Source: Gracilibacillus salitolerans
Lineage (GTDB): Bacteria; Bacillota; Bacilli; Bacillales; Amphibacillaceae
DNA: 64,000 nucleotides
Assembly: GCF_009650095.1 (NCBI RefSeq)
Contig: NZ_CP045915.1
Location: 2,542,001-2,606,000, forward strand
Reading direction: 5' to 3'
Below are positions 26,598 to 37,362 of this stretch, one piece after another (the first letter of the stretch is position 1; every line of letters begins with the position of its first letter). The position numbers and the translations under genes are program-made. The notes under the pieces were generated by a model, which worked only from the letters and a program-made list of their open reading frames with translations, did not search any database and was not told the origin of the DNA.

Positions 26598-27221
26598 TTG
26601 TTGAAAGAAAGTGAATACGGAAAAATAATTATTCTAAACGGCACTCCAAGATCTGGTAAGTCTAGCATTGCATTAAGTATTCAGAATACTTTTAAAGGTG
26701 TATGGATGAACTTAGGTGTTGATCAGTTTATGCAAATGACTCCAAATCGATTTCAGCCTGGCATTGGTTTACGACCAGGTGGTGAACGTCCGGATCTTGA
26801 GCCGCTTGTCAATACTATGTATCAGGCTATGTATGAAGCAATAGCAGCGTTTAGCCGTTTAGGAATAAATGTTGTGGTGGACGTAGGTCATCATGAAGGA
26901 TATTCCGTTCCTCTACGAATTCTTCACAGATGTTCAAAGATACTAGAAGGCTTTCCTGTTTTGTTTGTAGGTGTCCGTTGTCCGATAGAGGTTGTCATGG
27001 AAAGACGAATGAATACATGGAACGTTGGTTACAACAATGACGGAACGGTACCAAGGCCGATCGATTTATGGCAGCAACTTGTCCATGTTCCTGGTATTTA
27101 TGACATAGAAGTGGATACTTCTTTGCATCGTCCTGAAGAGTGTGCTCAATTCATTCGCCAAAGACTCGAAGATAATTCGCCCGCAAAGGCATTCGAATTT
27201 ATTAGAAACATGGAATCATAA
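26598..27221 (+). CDS. Chloramphenicol phosphotransferase (CPT)-like P-loop kinase
   Basis: 207 residues from TTG after AGGAGGAATGAATAG. The Walker A motif GTPRSGKSS is at about 15-23. The CPT-like features LGVDQFMQM, VVVDVGHHEG and VRCPIEVVMERR follow. The family phosphorylates a small hydroxyl compound; the Streptomyces prototype inactivates chloramphenicol, but most homologues have no known substrate, so the resistance name should not be taken literally. Confidence 0.82.
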   Translation: MLKESEYGKIIILNGTPRSGKSSIALSIQNTFKGVWMNLGVDQFMQMTPNRFQPGIGLRPGGERPDLEPLVNTMYQAMYEAIAAFSRLGINVVVDVGHHEGYSVPLRILHRCSKILEGFPVLFVGVRCPIEVVMERRMNTWNVGYNNDGTVPRPIDLWQQLVHVPGIYDIEVDTSLHRPEECAQFIRQRLEDNSPAKAFEFIRNMES

Positions 27222-27283
27222 TAATCAGATTCTTATTATGTATCAGTATCCATTTTAGGAATGTATAAATGTAGGGAGGTTGA

Positions 27284-28042
27284 ATGATGATCATATTAGA
27301 TACAGGAGAATTTTTTAAAATGACTACACAGCATGATCATGCGAGGTTTTCTGGAGAACTTGCAACTCAGTTAAAAGATAACTTATTTATTAACACTAAT
27401 TATAGAGACACTGTCATACTTTCCATAACTGAACATGATCGCGCCTGGATTAGATTGGACCAAGTTCCAATTTGGAATGATCAGCAAAAAATACCATTTT
27501 CATTTACGGATTATCCTCTTTTGCCGAAAATAACTATGTACAAAAAAGGTATCGATGAAGTAGAAAATATGAATCAGTATGCTGCTTTGTTATGTAGTAT
27601 TCACTACACTTCTTTCCAAGATATCCGCCAATCTAATCAAAAGGATTGCATAGACTACATAAAAAATGAACTTCAAAGACAACAACAAATTAAATCGAAA
27701 TTACCTCATTTCAACGATAAAGTGGTTACACAGCATTATCGATTATTACGATTCTTAGATGAACTTTCTCTTTATGTTTGTTTAAATCAAGCAGGAGTGA
27801 CGAAGAACGAAGAGCATCCTTGGTTTGTTAATGGGTTTGGAACATTGATAGATGATCAACGTTACTATGCAGAGTGGAAAAGTAGGAGTGAAATCAAGAT
27901 AACGCCATTTCCATTCAAAACAGAATTTGAAATTACTTTAAAAACAAAATATGTACCAAAAGATTTAAGAGAAAAAATTGGTATTAACTCGGCATATCAT
28001 GATACTGGCTATACTTTTAGTACATTAAGAATAGTAGGTTGA
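27284..28042 (+). CDS. DUF3891 family protein
   Basis: 252 residues with ribosome site GGGAGGTTGA just before two consecutive ATG codons. The family core is visible: TTQHDHARFSGELA (about residues 14-27), SITEHDRAW, FTDYP and AALLCSIHYTSF. The conserved His/Asp residues suggest a metal-dependent hydrolase of HD type, but no activity is known. It ends convergently with the TPP-enzyme gene. Confidence 0.8.
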   Translation: MMIILDTGEFFKMTTQHDHARFSGELATQLKDNLFINTNYRDTVILSITEHDRAWIRLDQVPIWNDQQKIPFSFTDYPLLPKITMYKKGIDEVENMNQYAALLCSIHYTSFQDIRQSNQKDCIDYIKNELQRQQQIKSKLPHFNDKVVTQHYRLLRFLDELSLYVCLNQAGVTKNEEHPWFVNGFGTLIDDQRYYAEWKSRSEIKITPFPFKTEFEITLKTKYVPKDLREKIGINSAYHDTGYTFSTLRIVG

Positions 28043-28122
28043 TATAAAAAGTACTGTAAACCGTTTATCTATTGCAAATCGGAAGCTTGCCAAAAATTTG
28101 CAAGAATGAAAACACTATTCGA

Positions 28123-29760
28123 TTAAACCCTATTTAAAATAGGAGGAGTTTCATTTGGATCAACCATCACTTCCATAACAGTTGGACCATTATCATTTTT
28201 TAATGCTTGATCAATCGCTTTTCTAATATCCTCGGTTTTGCGGCAATGATAAGATGTAGCCCCCAATGATTCCGCAAACAATGTAACATCTAATGCGTGT
28301 TGATATGTAGAGCCAATAGAGTGTCCTATCATTTTTCTCATTCCTTTATCAACCATATCAAGAGCAATGTTATTAAATACAATATAAATAACAGGGAGAT
28401 TTTGGTCTACAGCAGTTGCAATTTCAGTACCATGCATAAACGTACAACCATCACCAGTCAAGCAAACAACTGTTTTTTCTGGAGAAGCCAATTTGGCACC
28501 AATCGAATATCCAATCGCATGCCCCATGGTCCCAAACACATCATCAAAGTAAAACGTTCCTGGTTCATAAATTTCATAATGTTTAATTGCATAGAATGTA
28601 TGACTTCCATCGTCCCCAAACAGTATTGAATCTTTTGGTAAATGCTTTCGAACTTCTTTGATAGCTTCTTTCGCGGATAGAGATGTATCGCTTTCTTGAA
28701 TGTCAGTTAAATTATCATTTTCTTCGATATGAAGAGGAGCTCTTTTTACTTCTTTCCTATCTAATTCAGATTTGAGCTGTACTTCAACTAAGTTGGCTTT
28801 AACGTCTCCTTGAATATACAATGTAGGAATTGGTAGAGACTTTTGTACAAATGTAGGATCAAAGTCAAAGTGAATGAGGTGTTTCGGATAAATTGCTTCC
28901 GAAAAGCCTGCTAGGGACATATCACTTAGCTTGCTACCAATTACAATCATTTGATCTACTTTACTTTCTAGGTATCTTGTTGGTTTTTCGTTACCTCCCA
29001 AGCCAAATGCACCTAAAGATAGGGGGTGATTAGTAGGAAATGTTCCTTTACCACCAGGAGTAGTCATGACTGGAATTTGCCAGTGTTCTGCTAACCATCT
29101 TACTTCTTCATACGCTTGTGATAGATGTACACCTTTACCCAGAAATAACACAGGTTTTTTTGCATCATTTAGCTTTGAGACAACAGCTTCAATTTGATTG
29201 GAAACTACAGAAGACTTTGAATTTGGAATATCAACTGTAAATGCTGTAATTTCTTCCTGTAAAACATCCATAGGTATAGATAAATGTACCGGTCCTTTTA
29301 TTCCAGTCGTCGCTTTTTCAACTGCATGCTTAAGCAACAATTCTAGTTGATCCCCTCTGTCTACCCGTGCACTAAATAATGTTACAGCTTCAAACATTTT
29401 GACAAGATCCGTACCAAATATAGAGGAGTCTTGTCCTTGAGCTTTACCAGTATCCCTCGCAGAAGGGTGTCCTGTTATAAGTAAAGTAGGGGAGTGATAA
29501 GCTTTCGCTTGGCCAGCAGCTGTTAAAAGGTTAGTACCTCCTGGACCTGATGTACCTAAAGCTACACCAATCCCTTTTTTTAACGCATAACCGGCAGCAG
29601 CAAATCCTGCCCCTGATTCATGTCTTGAAAGAACGAATTGTATATCATGAGCCTCACATTCTACTAATAATGGTACGATTGCTTTACCTGGTATTCCAAA
29701 TACATGGGAAATCCCTAACCGTTTGAGGTTTTCTACCAATACTGTCGAAACTTTTTTCAT
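28123..29760 (-). CDS. Thiamine pyrophosphate-dependent enzyme (acetolactate-synthase-like)
   Basis: 545 residues with the three domains of the POX/ALS family: TPP pyrimidine-binding domain with the catalytic Glu in RHESGAGFAAAGYA (about 49), a central domain, and the C-terminal TPP-binding motif GDGCTFMHGTEIATAVDQNLPVIYIVFNN in which the Mg site starts at GDG. Whether it makes acetolactate, decarboxylates an oxo acid or does something else cannot be told; it lacks an ilvN or alsD partner here. Its ATG overlaps the stop of the upstream histidine kinase gene by four bases, so the two are made together. Confidence 0.86.
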   Translation of the reverse strand: MKKVSTVLVENLKRLGISHVFGIPGKAIVPLLVECEAHDIQFVLSRHESGAGFAAAGYALKKGIGVALGTSGPGGTNLLTAAGQAKAYHSPTLLITGHPSARDTGKAQGQDSSIFGTDLVKMFEAVTLFSARVDRGDQLELLLKHAVEKATTGIKGPVHLSIPMDVLQEEITAFTVDIPNSKSSVVSNQIEAVVSKLNDAKKPVLFLGKGVHLSQAYEEVRWLAEHWQIPVMTTPGGKGTFPTNHPLSLGAFGLGGNEKPTRYLESKVDQMIVIGSKLSDMSLAGFSEAIYPKHLIHFDFDPTFVQKSLPIPTLYIQGDVKANLVEVQLKSELDRKEVKRAPLHIEENDNLTDIQESDTSLSAKEAIKEVRKHLPKDSILFGDDGSHTFYAIKHYEIYEPGTFYFDDVFGTMGHAIGYSIGAKLASPEKTVVCLTGDGCTFMHGTEIATAVDQNLPVIYIVFNNIALDMVDKGMRKMIGHSIGSTYQHALDVTLFAESLGATSYHCRKTEDIRKAIDQALKNDNGPTVMEVMVDPNETPPILNRV

Positions 29761-31379
29761 AATGTATTTTTCCTTTCCTGATAATTATTTTGAGGCAGAA
29801 TTATATGTACTACAGTTCCTTTATCTTTCTCAGAATCAAATTTAATTCTTCCGTTATGAGACTGTATGATATCAAAACAAATAGGTAATCCCATGCCAAG
29901 TCCGTTTTCTTTAGTAGTAAAAAAGGGTTTACCTAAGTTGTCCACTTGTTCCTTTGTCATACCAACTCCTTCATCCTTGATAGAGATATGAACCTCATTA
30001 TTTTTTAAGTCTGATTCTATTTGAAGACAAACATTACCACCATTGGGCATTGCCTCGAAGGCGTTTTTTATAAAATTAATTAGTACTTGTTTGATTTTAG
30101 ATTTATCTATATAGACTTCAGTGTTTATGTCTGAACGTTCAACGTATATGTTAACATTATGAAGACGGGCATTACTGTTCATTAACTCAGCAGTATCTTT
30201 AATAAGTTCATTTAAATTACAATCTACTTGTTCCATATAAGATGGTTTTCCGTAGGAGACAAATTGATTCACTAAGTTTTTCATTCGTTCTAATTCAGCA
30301 ATAATGATCTCTAGATATTCATCTTTATGTTTATTCTCTTTCATTAAATGGGTGAGACCGATAATTGAAGTGAGTGGATTTCTTATTTCATGTGCTAACC
30401 CTGCCCCTAACTTTCCTATTGCAGATAATTTTTCAGACTCTATTAACTTCTGTTGTAATTCATGGTAATGAGTCATATCTCTATATTGAGCAAATGCCCC
30501 AATCATATGTTCCTCATCAAAAAGAGGTAACACATCGAGAAGAAGCCTTTTAGAGTAATCGCTTTCTATAGGCGAAAACGAAAATTCAGCATTTTCTACT
30601 TTTTTCCCAGTCTCTAGAACATAATTTATATATTCTCCAATTTCACCAGTTTGATTTATCCCATTAGTGATGATTTTTTCTCTTTCTATTCCAATTATTT
30701 CTTCAGCACTGGAATTGAATTCTAGTAGTTTGCCATTATTGTCTGTCATCACTATCCCCATAGGAGTAGAATCAATTAAGACTTGATTTAATAAATGTAG
30801 TGTGTGATTTTGTTCTTGAAGCTGAATTTCCCGTTCGATTGAATCAACAGCAGACGACAATAGTCCAAGATGGAAATTACTAGCGAAGTTAACCGTCGTC
30901 ATCATAGAAACAGTACCAACTAAACTACCATTAGAAGAAAAACAAAACGGGGAGGAATAGCATGCAGCCTCTGATAAGCAATGATGAAAATGTTCTTTCC
31001 CAATTATTGCAATCGGTTTTTGGTGTTTCAAGGCTAACGAGACCGAATTTGTGCCAACATCCTTTTCATCAAATCTAAACCCTGGCGTTATCCCAAGGGA
31101 ATCTACCATTTCTTTAATACTCTGATCTCCGTAAATATCTAATATATATCCCTGATTATCCGTAGTAATAATTAACGTTGGAATACCTTCTATATATTGA
31201 GTTAGTTTTTCCATAAAGTGTTGAACAACACTCAATTCTTTAACAAATCTTTGCTTTCGAAATTGTAACTCTTTCTTAGTAAGTGCAACTTTTAAAAAAG
31301 GGACTTCATCAGGAGTCATATTAAAGATCATTTCACAATTTTTTTTAGAAGCACGTATGTATGTATCAAAATCTTTCAT
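29757..31379 (-). CDS. Cytosolic GAF/PAS sensor histidine kinase
   Basis: 540 residues, ribosome site AGGAGG. No membrane segments. Residues about 60-180 form a GAF domain of the AcoR/sigma-54-activator type (KDVGTNSVSLALKHQKPIAI, IGKEHFHHC). A PAS domain follows at about 195-305, then HisKA with the phospho-acceptor His330 in LAHEIRNPLTSIIG, and the ATPase domain (N-box FIKNAFEAMPNGG about 436, GVGM 471, GLGMGLPI 493). The H-box is of the sporulation-kinase type. No response regulator is adjacent. It is coupled to a TPP enzyme and lies next to a Spo0E-like gene, which points to the Spo0A phosphorelay. Confidence 0.88.
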   Translation of the reverse strand: MKDFDTYIRASKKNCEMIFNMTPDEVPFLKVALTKKELQFRKQRFVKELSVVQHFMEKLTQYIEGIPTLIITTDNQGYILDIYGDQSIKEMVDSLGITPGFRFDEKDVGTNSVSLALKHQKPIAIIGKEHFHHCLSEAACYSSPFCFSSNGSLVGTVSMMTTVNFASNFHLGLLSSAVDSIEREIQLQEQNHTLHLLNQVLIDSTPMGIVMTDNNGKLLEFNSSAEEIIGIEREKIITNGINQTGEIGEYINYVLETGKKVENAEFSFSPIESDYSKRLLLDVLPLFDEEHMIGAFAQYRDMTHYHELQQKLIESEKLSAIGKLGAGLAHEIRNPLTSIIGLTHLMKENKHKDEYLEIIIAELERMKNLVNQFVSYGKPSYMEQVDCNLNELIKDTAELMNSNARLHNVNIYVERSDINTEVYIDKSKIKQVLINFIKNAFEAMPNGGNVCLQIESDLKNNEVHISIKDEGVGMTKEQVDNLGKPFFTTKENGLGMGLPICFDIIQSHNGRIKFDSEKDKGTVVHIILPQNNYQERKNTL

Positions 31380-31429
31380 TGAATTCCTCCTAGATACTAG
31401 TAAACAAAGTATAATTGTATTTTACCAAA

Positions 31430-31645
31430 TTATTCAAGATCTCTACAATCAGAATTTTTTTTAGTATTTAGCTTCAACCTCTGATAAAGTATAATCTTTT
31501 CATCCAACAGTTCACTTAGCCTTAGTATTTCCCCGATGGAGTAGTGATTTGTTTCTCTTCCTAAATTATACAATTGGCTCTGTAACGAACTAATTTCAGC
31601 TTCCAGTTTTCTTATATCCAATAACAACATCCTTACAATTTCCAT
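31430..31645 (-). CDS. Spo0E-like aspartyl-phosphate phosphatase
   Basis: 71 residues forming two predicted helices, with the family signature SELLDEKIILYQRL near the C-terminus (SQxLD-type motif as SELLD) preceded by YSIGEILRL. Spo0E family members dephosphorylate Spo0A-P and delay sporulation. The start is uncertain: an internal AAGGATG suggests a TTG near 31627. It lies directly upstream of the kinase gene on the same strand. Confidence 0.78.
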   Translation of the reverse strand: MEIVRMLLLDIRKLEAEISSLQSQLYNLGRETNHYSIGEILRLSELLDEKIILYQRLKLNTKKNSDCRDLE

Positions 31646-31815
31646 TTTCTTTTAGAATACCATAAGTAATCCTAGACTTCCTTAATTTTACTCCGAAACA
31701 GTAGATTCTCCCTATGTAAAGTCATAAAATTGGATATATATGTTAATGTAAATATTAAATTATACACTTTTTAACTGATTAGAGAGGGGAGTGCAATAGA
31801 AGAAGGGGAGATTAT

Positions 31816-32045
31816 TTGTTAAAAATATTTCATATTGTTTTGTCAGTTATTGTTCTTATATTAGCTACTTATGGGTTAATTTCGAAAGATTATGCGTATT
31901 AAACTTATATGATGCTTAGCTAACGGACGGACTATTACCTAATTAGGAATAGCGCTAATATATAAGGGGTGTATTTCAAGGTGGGTTTTGCGCAGTTTTG
32001 GTTTTTGATAAGTCTTGTAACGGTGTTCACTCTTTGATCTTCAGT
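31816..32045 (+). pseudogene. DUF3953-like small membrane protein, decayed
   Basis: A TTG with ribosome site GAAGGGGAG begins a frame reading LKIFHIVLSVIVLILATYGL that stops at 31902. The same frame continues after the stop with TYMMLS, stop, and later FAQFWFLISLVTVFTL. The order fits a DUF3953 membrane protein carrying at least three stops. Recognition of the family rests on the N-terminal helix and MML motif only. Confidence 0.5.
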
Positions 32046-32100
32046 TGACAAACGGAATATTAATGGATAATTTATACGTTAGAAAACTTTTTTAATACAT

Positions 32101-32118
32101 GTTTGACATTCATCAAAC
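32101..32118 (+). promoter_or_regulatory. Perfect inverted repeat near the ArsR-gene promoter
   Basis: GTTTGA-N6-TCAAAC, overlapping a TTGACA-like -35 element. Confidence 0.4.
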
Positions 32119-32166
32119 TTTTTGTTAGATTAATGATAATAATTGTAAGAATTTTTTTGCGCCGAC

Positions 32167-32184
32167 ATTAGATTGTTATCAAAT
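32167..32184 (+). promoter_or_regulatory. Operator copy 1 (ArsR-type regulator gene)
   Basis: ATTAGATTGTTATCAAAT, an imperfect copy of the palindrome ATTAGATAATTATCTAAT also found twice upstream of the MFS gene. Confidence 0.6.
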
Positions 32185-32208
32185 AATAAGTTAGGATGTT
32201 ATAAAACT

Positions 32209-33243
32209 ATGGAAAAACTGCATGGAAACTTTTATGCTGATCGCTCGCCCGTTTATGAGTTGTTTATACTGATGCTTCAAGTCTCAGATTACAAGGATCC
32301 GGAAAAGGATACGTATCACAAACCTGAAATCGAAAAAATGAATCAGTGGATTGCTGAACAACGAAAATCCCTCCCTGAACATATTCTCGATGAATTAAAC
32401 GTATTTTTCCACCCGGACAGCTTTTTTGGGTTGTCGATGACTCAGGTTGTTTACCAGTTCAACAAATATGGCGACATTGAGGAAAGCCTGGAGTTTCTAA
32501 AATCAGCGGATGCCAAAAAGATGATTTACTTCTTCTTTAATACTGGTCATAACTCTTTGGAAAATGAATCCATTATCGATAATCCTTCCGAAGTGCATAA
32601 GCATATCAAAAATAGCACATTGACACTGCCAGAAAAGTCCAAATTATTTTATCTCTATTTTGATCCTGAAGAGACGAAGGAGCGATTTGTCAATCTCATT
32701 CAGCACTGTTATGAACAATTATATAAACCAATTAAAAACCAGCTGGAAACAATTCATACGCAAGGCTTGGAGAACATCAAAAGACTGTCCGGTCAACAGT
32801 TAAAAGAAATTATCCGTTTTGATTCTCACTCAGATGAAAAGCTCCCTGAAACCATTGTTATTTTCCCTTCTTATTATCATCAGGATAACTCGGTTTTTTC
32901 ATACGCAAGTAATGCCGATATCGCTATCTCCATAGTCGGAATGCAAATGATTGAGGATAAAATGGAGGGGACCAATACAGAAGAAAAGGTGATTGAGCTC
33001 GCTCGCGCCTTGTCGGACAGCAAGCGAATTACTATTATCCGGGAATTAAACAAGGCGCCATATTACGGATTCGAACTTGCACAACGACTTAATTTATCAA
33101 GTCCTACTATTTCGCATCACATGAATATCCTGTTTCGACTGGGCCTTGTAACCACATCCAAATATGAAAACAAGATATATTATGAAGTCAGCAAGGAGAA
33201 ATTAAAGCAGTCTCTTGCAGAAATGACCGATCTTCTTACCTGA
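32209..33243 (+). CDS. ArsR-type winged-helix regulator with large N-terminal domain
   Basis: 344 residues from the ATG at 32209; the frame can be extended to a TTG at 32173, but that would lie inside the operator. The C-terminal 80 residues are an ArsR helix-turn-helix (LSDSKRITIIRELNKAPYYGFELAQRLNLSSPTISHHMNILFRLGLV). The first 250 residues are an unrecognised domain, probably the sensor. It precedes a major-facilitator pump and the same palindrome occurs before both, so it likely represses itself and the pump. The region has somewhat higher GC than its neighbours. Confidence 0.85.
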   Translation: MEKLHGNFYADRSPVYELFILMLQVSDYKDPEKDTYHKPEIEKMNQWIAEQRKSLPEHILDELNVFFHPDSFFGLSMTQVVYQFNKYGDIEESLEFLKSADAKKMIYFFFNTGHNSLENESIIDNPSEVHKHIKNSTLTLPEKSKLFYLYFDPEETKERFVNLIQHCYEQLYKPIKNQLETIHTQGLENIKRLSGQQLKEIIRFDSHSDEKLPETIVIFPSYYHQDNSVFSYASNADIAISIVGMQMIEDKMEGTNTEEKVIELARALSDSKRITIIRELNKAPYYGFELAQRLNLSSPTISHHMNILFRLGLVTTSKYENKIYYEVSKEKLKQSLAEMTDLLT

Positions 33244-33286
33244 CCCGAATCAGGTAAGACAATGCTTAAAAAGAGTATGATCTAAC

Positions 33287-33304
33287 ATTAGATAACTGTC
33301 TAAA
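33287..33304 (+). promoter_or_regulatory. Operator copy 2 (upstream of MFS gene)
   Basis: ATTAGATAACTGTCTAAA, three mismatches to the palindrome ATTAGATAATTATCTAAT. Confidence 0.6.
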
Positions 33305-33355
33305 TATATATTTGATCTGCCTCCATACTAATAACACCGTGATTTATGCCACGAC

Positions 33356-33373
33356 ATTTGATAATTATCTAAT
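33356..33373 (+). promoter_or_regulatory. Operator copy 3 (upstream of MFS gene)
   Basis: ATTTGATAATTATCTAAT, one mismatch to the perfect palindrome, 38 bases before the pump start codon. Confidence 0.65.
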
Positions 33374-33410
33374 GTGAAGTTTGATTAAAATTAATTGGGA
33401 GGGATTTCAA

Positions 33411-34640
33411 ATGAAAGCAATTTTTACGAACAAAAATTTCATGCTGTTGTGGGTGGGTTTAACTGTATCAAGGTTTGGCATTCGATTTATTGACTTGGTG
33501 ATTATGTGGTATGTGATTCAGGAGACAGGGTCAGCTTTAGCGTTGGGCGCTACTGTAATTTGCATAACGTTGCCGACACTTTTATTCGGACCTATCGCCG
33601 GTGTGATGGCTGATCGATATGACAAGAAGAAAATAATGGTCATCATGGATTTTTGCAATGGAGCTTTCATGTTTATCCTATCAGCATTGTTAATAACCGG
33701 AAATCTATCCATGCTGCTACTGTATATCTTGGTAATTTGCATGTCCATTGTATCGGCATTTTTCAATCCTGCGTCAAGTGCCAGTATACCGCTTCTTATT
33801 GAGGAAAGATATTTGACTCAGGCGAACTCATTGAATCAATTCAGTACACAAGGAAGCAATATCATTGGACCGGCTGCTGCTGGAATTTTATTGGCGGTAT
33901 TCAATAACGAATATGGGTTGTTATTGATTGCCGGCGGAATTGCCTTTATTATTTCGGCCATAACAGAAATATGGATAAAGGTGCCTTCCGCAAGCGACGG
34001 AGAACAAGTTGACACTGAATTTATACAGGAACTAAAAGAAGGTTTGCAATTCATTTTGGAAGATAAAAGACTACTGATGCTCATCATTTCCGGCGGATTG
34101 ATCATCAATTTCTTCCTGGCACCACTATCCGTTTACTTTACGATCATGAGTGACAGCATTTTTAATGTCGGATCGGCCGGACTCGGGATGTTGAATTCAT
34201 CGCTTGCAATCGGGGCTTTAATCGGTTCATTAATGATCATGTTCAATCTTTATAAGGACAAATACAAAACCGCAATTGCAGGACTGGTTATGGAAGGCGT
34301 CGGACTGGTTTTGATCGGTTCCTTCATGGATTATTATGTAACGATTGCTGCCGTATTTATTATTGGAATGGGTACCTGTTTTGCAAGTATCGGATTGACT
34401 ACACTATATCAAACAATCGTCCCAAAGCAGAAAATGGGCAGAGTATTGAGTATAGTCACCGTACTTTTGACCATTTCCATCCCATTAGGCACGCTGTTTG
34501 GATCGATGATCATCAGCTATATTCCAATGTTTGCAATCCTGCTTGCATTTGGGATTATTGTAACACTATCCGGATTGTCGGTCTTCATCATTGCAAAACA
34601 AGACAATACGGCCATCGAAAAAGAAGCTGTTTCAAGCTAA
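33411..34640 (+). CDS. Major facilitator superfamily transporter
   Basis: 409 residues from the ATG behind GGGAGGGATTTCAA. It has about 12 membrane helices. The motif between helices 2 and 3 is GVMADRYDKKKIMVI, typical of the MFS_3/enterobactin-exporter-like class of drug or macrolide efflux pumps. Two operator copies lie upstream, so it is probably induced through the ArsR-type protein. The substrate is unknown. Confidence 0.88.
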   Translation: MKAIFTNKNFMLLWVGLTVSRFGIRFIDLVIMWYVIQETGSALALGATVICITLPTLLFGPIAGVMADRYDKKKIMVIMDFCNGAFMFILSALLITGNLSMLLLYILVICMSIVSAFFNPASSASIPLLIEERYLTQANSLNQFSTQGSNIIGPAAAGILLAVFNNEYGLLLIAGGIAFIISAITEIWIKVPSASDGEQVDTEFIQELKEGLQFILEDKRLLMLIISGGLIINFFLAPLSVYFTIMSDSIFNVGSAGLGMLNSSLAIGALIGSLMIMFNLYKDKYKTAIAGLVMEGVGLVLIGSFMDYYVTIAAVFIIGMGTCFASIGLTTLYQTIVPKQKMGRVLSIVTVLLTISIPLGTLFGSMIISYIPMFAILLAFGIIVTLSGLSVFIIAKQDNTAIEKEAVSS

Positions 34641-35275
34641 AATAATCATGGGAGAGGAGCTTTCTGTCTTCTTTCCATTTTCAAAAAGTCTCTGCCAGCA
34701 AGAATCAATGCATCACCGGACTATTTTTTTCCTTTAATCATGAGATGATTTACCGACATGGAATGGGTCGAAAGGAATAAAACAGATCATCGAGAATTAT
34801 TTATAATTAAATAGGAGTATTCTTCCATAAGCAGGGGTGCATTGTTTTATCCGATAATAAGAGGATTCTAATAAAACTAAGACAGTCAATCTAAATAAGG
34901 GTTTCCATAAACGAGGGCTCTTCTCGAATAAGAAGGTGTGCTTTTTTTAAGGAACATCCAATAACCTAACAATAAATCCCAAGTGAAATTAGTTTAAAAA
35001 AGAGGAACCAAGCATTCTGTGACGAATTAATTTTATGAAATGGGATTTATAAAATTTAGATGAAAACCTGAAAGGGAGGAATTAATTTGGGACAGGTCTG
35101 AAGAATTTGTATCCCCAGACCTTCCTGAATGCAGGACGATGGAAAAGGTCAACTTTTTATGTACACGCATGGTAGGTTTAAAGGAAGTCCCGTTTTTCGT
35201 TAATTAACGCCCTTTGCGAATCAGATGCAAACTCTGAACAAGAAACGTTTTTTCTTGGTTAATGGAGGTGAATCT
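34641..35275. other. Non-coding gap with decayed sequence
   Basis: No intact gene. Two related strings, TTCCATAAGCAGGGGTGC (about 34826) and TTCCATAAACGAGGGCTC (about 34908), look like a degenerate repeat. At 35060-35205 a frame without a start reads WDRSEEFVSPDLPE... and may be a gene fragment. It looks like an old insertion or deletion site. Confidence 0.4.
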
Positions 35276-37008
<1,733 letters not shown>

Positions 37009-37072
37009 AAGAAATCCCCTTTTTTTAAATGCTATTTCTAGCATTACCTAAAAAAAGAGGAATATCCCAACT

Positions 37073-37242
37073 TTATCGTTGTTTACGCAACATATTAAAA
37101 TTTGTAACAGGCTTGTTCACTTTCACTTTTACTTTCATCATTGGGATACTACTTCCGTTTTCATCGAACATTCGTGCGATCTTTTGCTGAAAACGATAAA
37201 ACTCAGGTCTTTATCTATACTGAAATTTGCTGGATCTTTCAT
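37073..37242 (-). pseudogene. Small hypothetical gene with a frameshift
   Basis: Minus-strand ATG at 37242 begins MKDPANFSIDKD and then hits a stop in frame. A different frame from about 37206 continues with EFYRFQQKIARMFDENG and ends in NKPVTNFNMLRKQR at 37073. The two join smoothly near SIDK/PEFYRF, giving about 55 residues. One indel in a poly-T/A stretch would explain it (either real decay or a sequencing error). The family is not recognised, and no strong ribosome site is seen. Confidence 0.45.
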
Positions 37243-37324
37243 ATATATCAATTATTTTTAGAATAGATGTTGACTACTGTAGGGAAAAAATAGTGATTTT
37301 AATGACATAGAGAGGTATTATTTA

Positions 37325-37362
37325 TTAACAAAACAGCATTCCTCATATGAGAAATGCTGTTA
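37325..37362 (-). terminator. Terminator after the 56-residue membrane protein gene
   Basis: AACAGCATT / AATGCTGTT stem; on the minus strand followed by TTTTGTTAAT. The stop codon of the gene touches the stem. Confidence 0.7.

Larger units (their letters stand above)
31646..32208 (+). other. Intergenic region with a gene remnant and the ArsR-gene promoter
   Basis: Contains the DUF3953-like remnant (31816-32045) and, nearer the ArsR gene, an 18-bp inverted repeat GTTTGACATTCATCAAAC (32101-32118) and one copy of the ATTAGAT..ATCAAAT operator (32167-32184). The rest shows nothing. Confidence 0.55.

Noticed and set aside
26598..27221. Chloramphenicol resistance gene
   Set aside because: Only a family-level match to CPT kinases; most homologues are not resistance enzymes.
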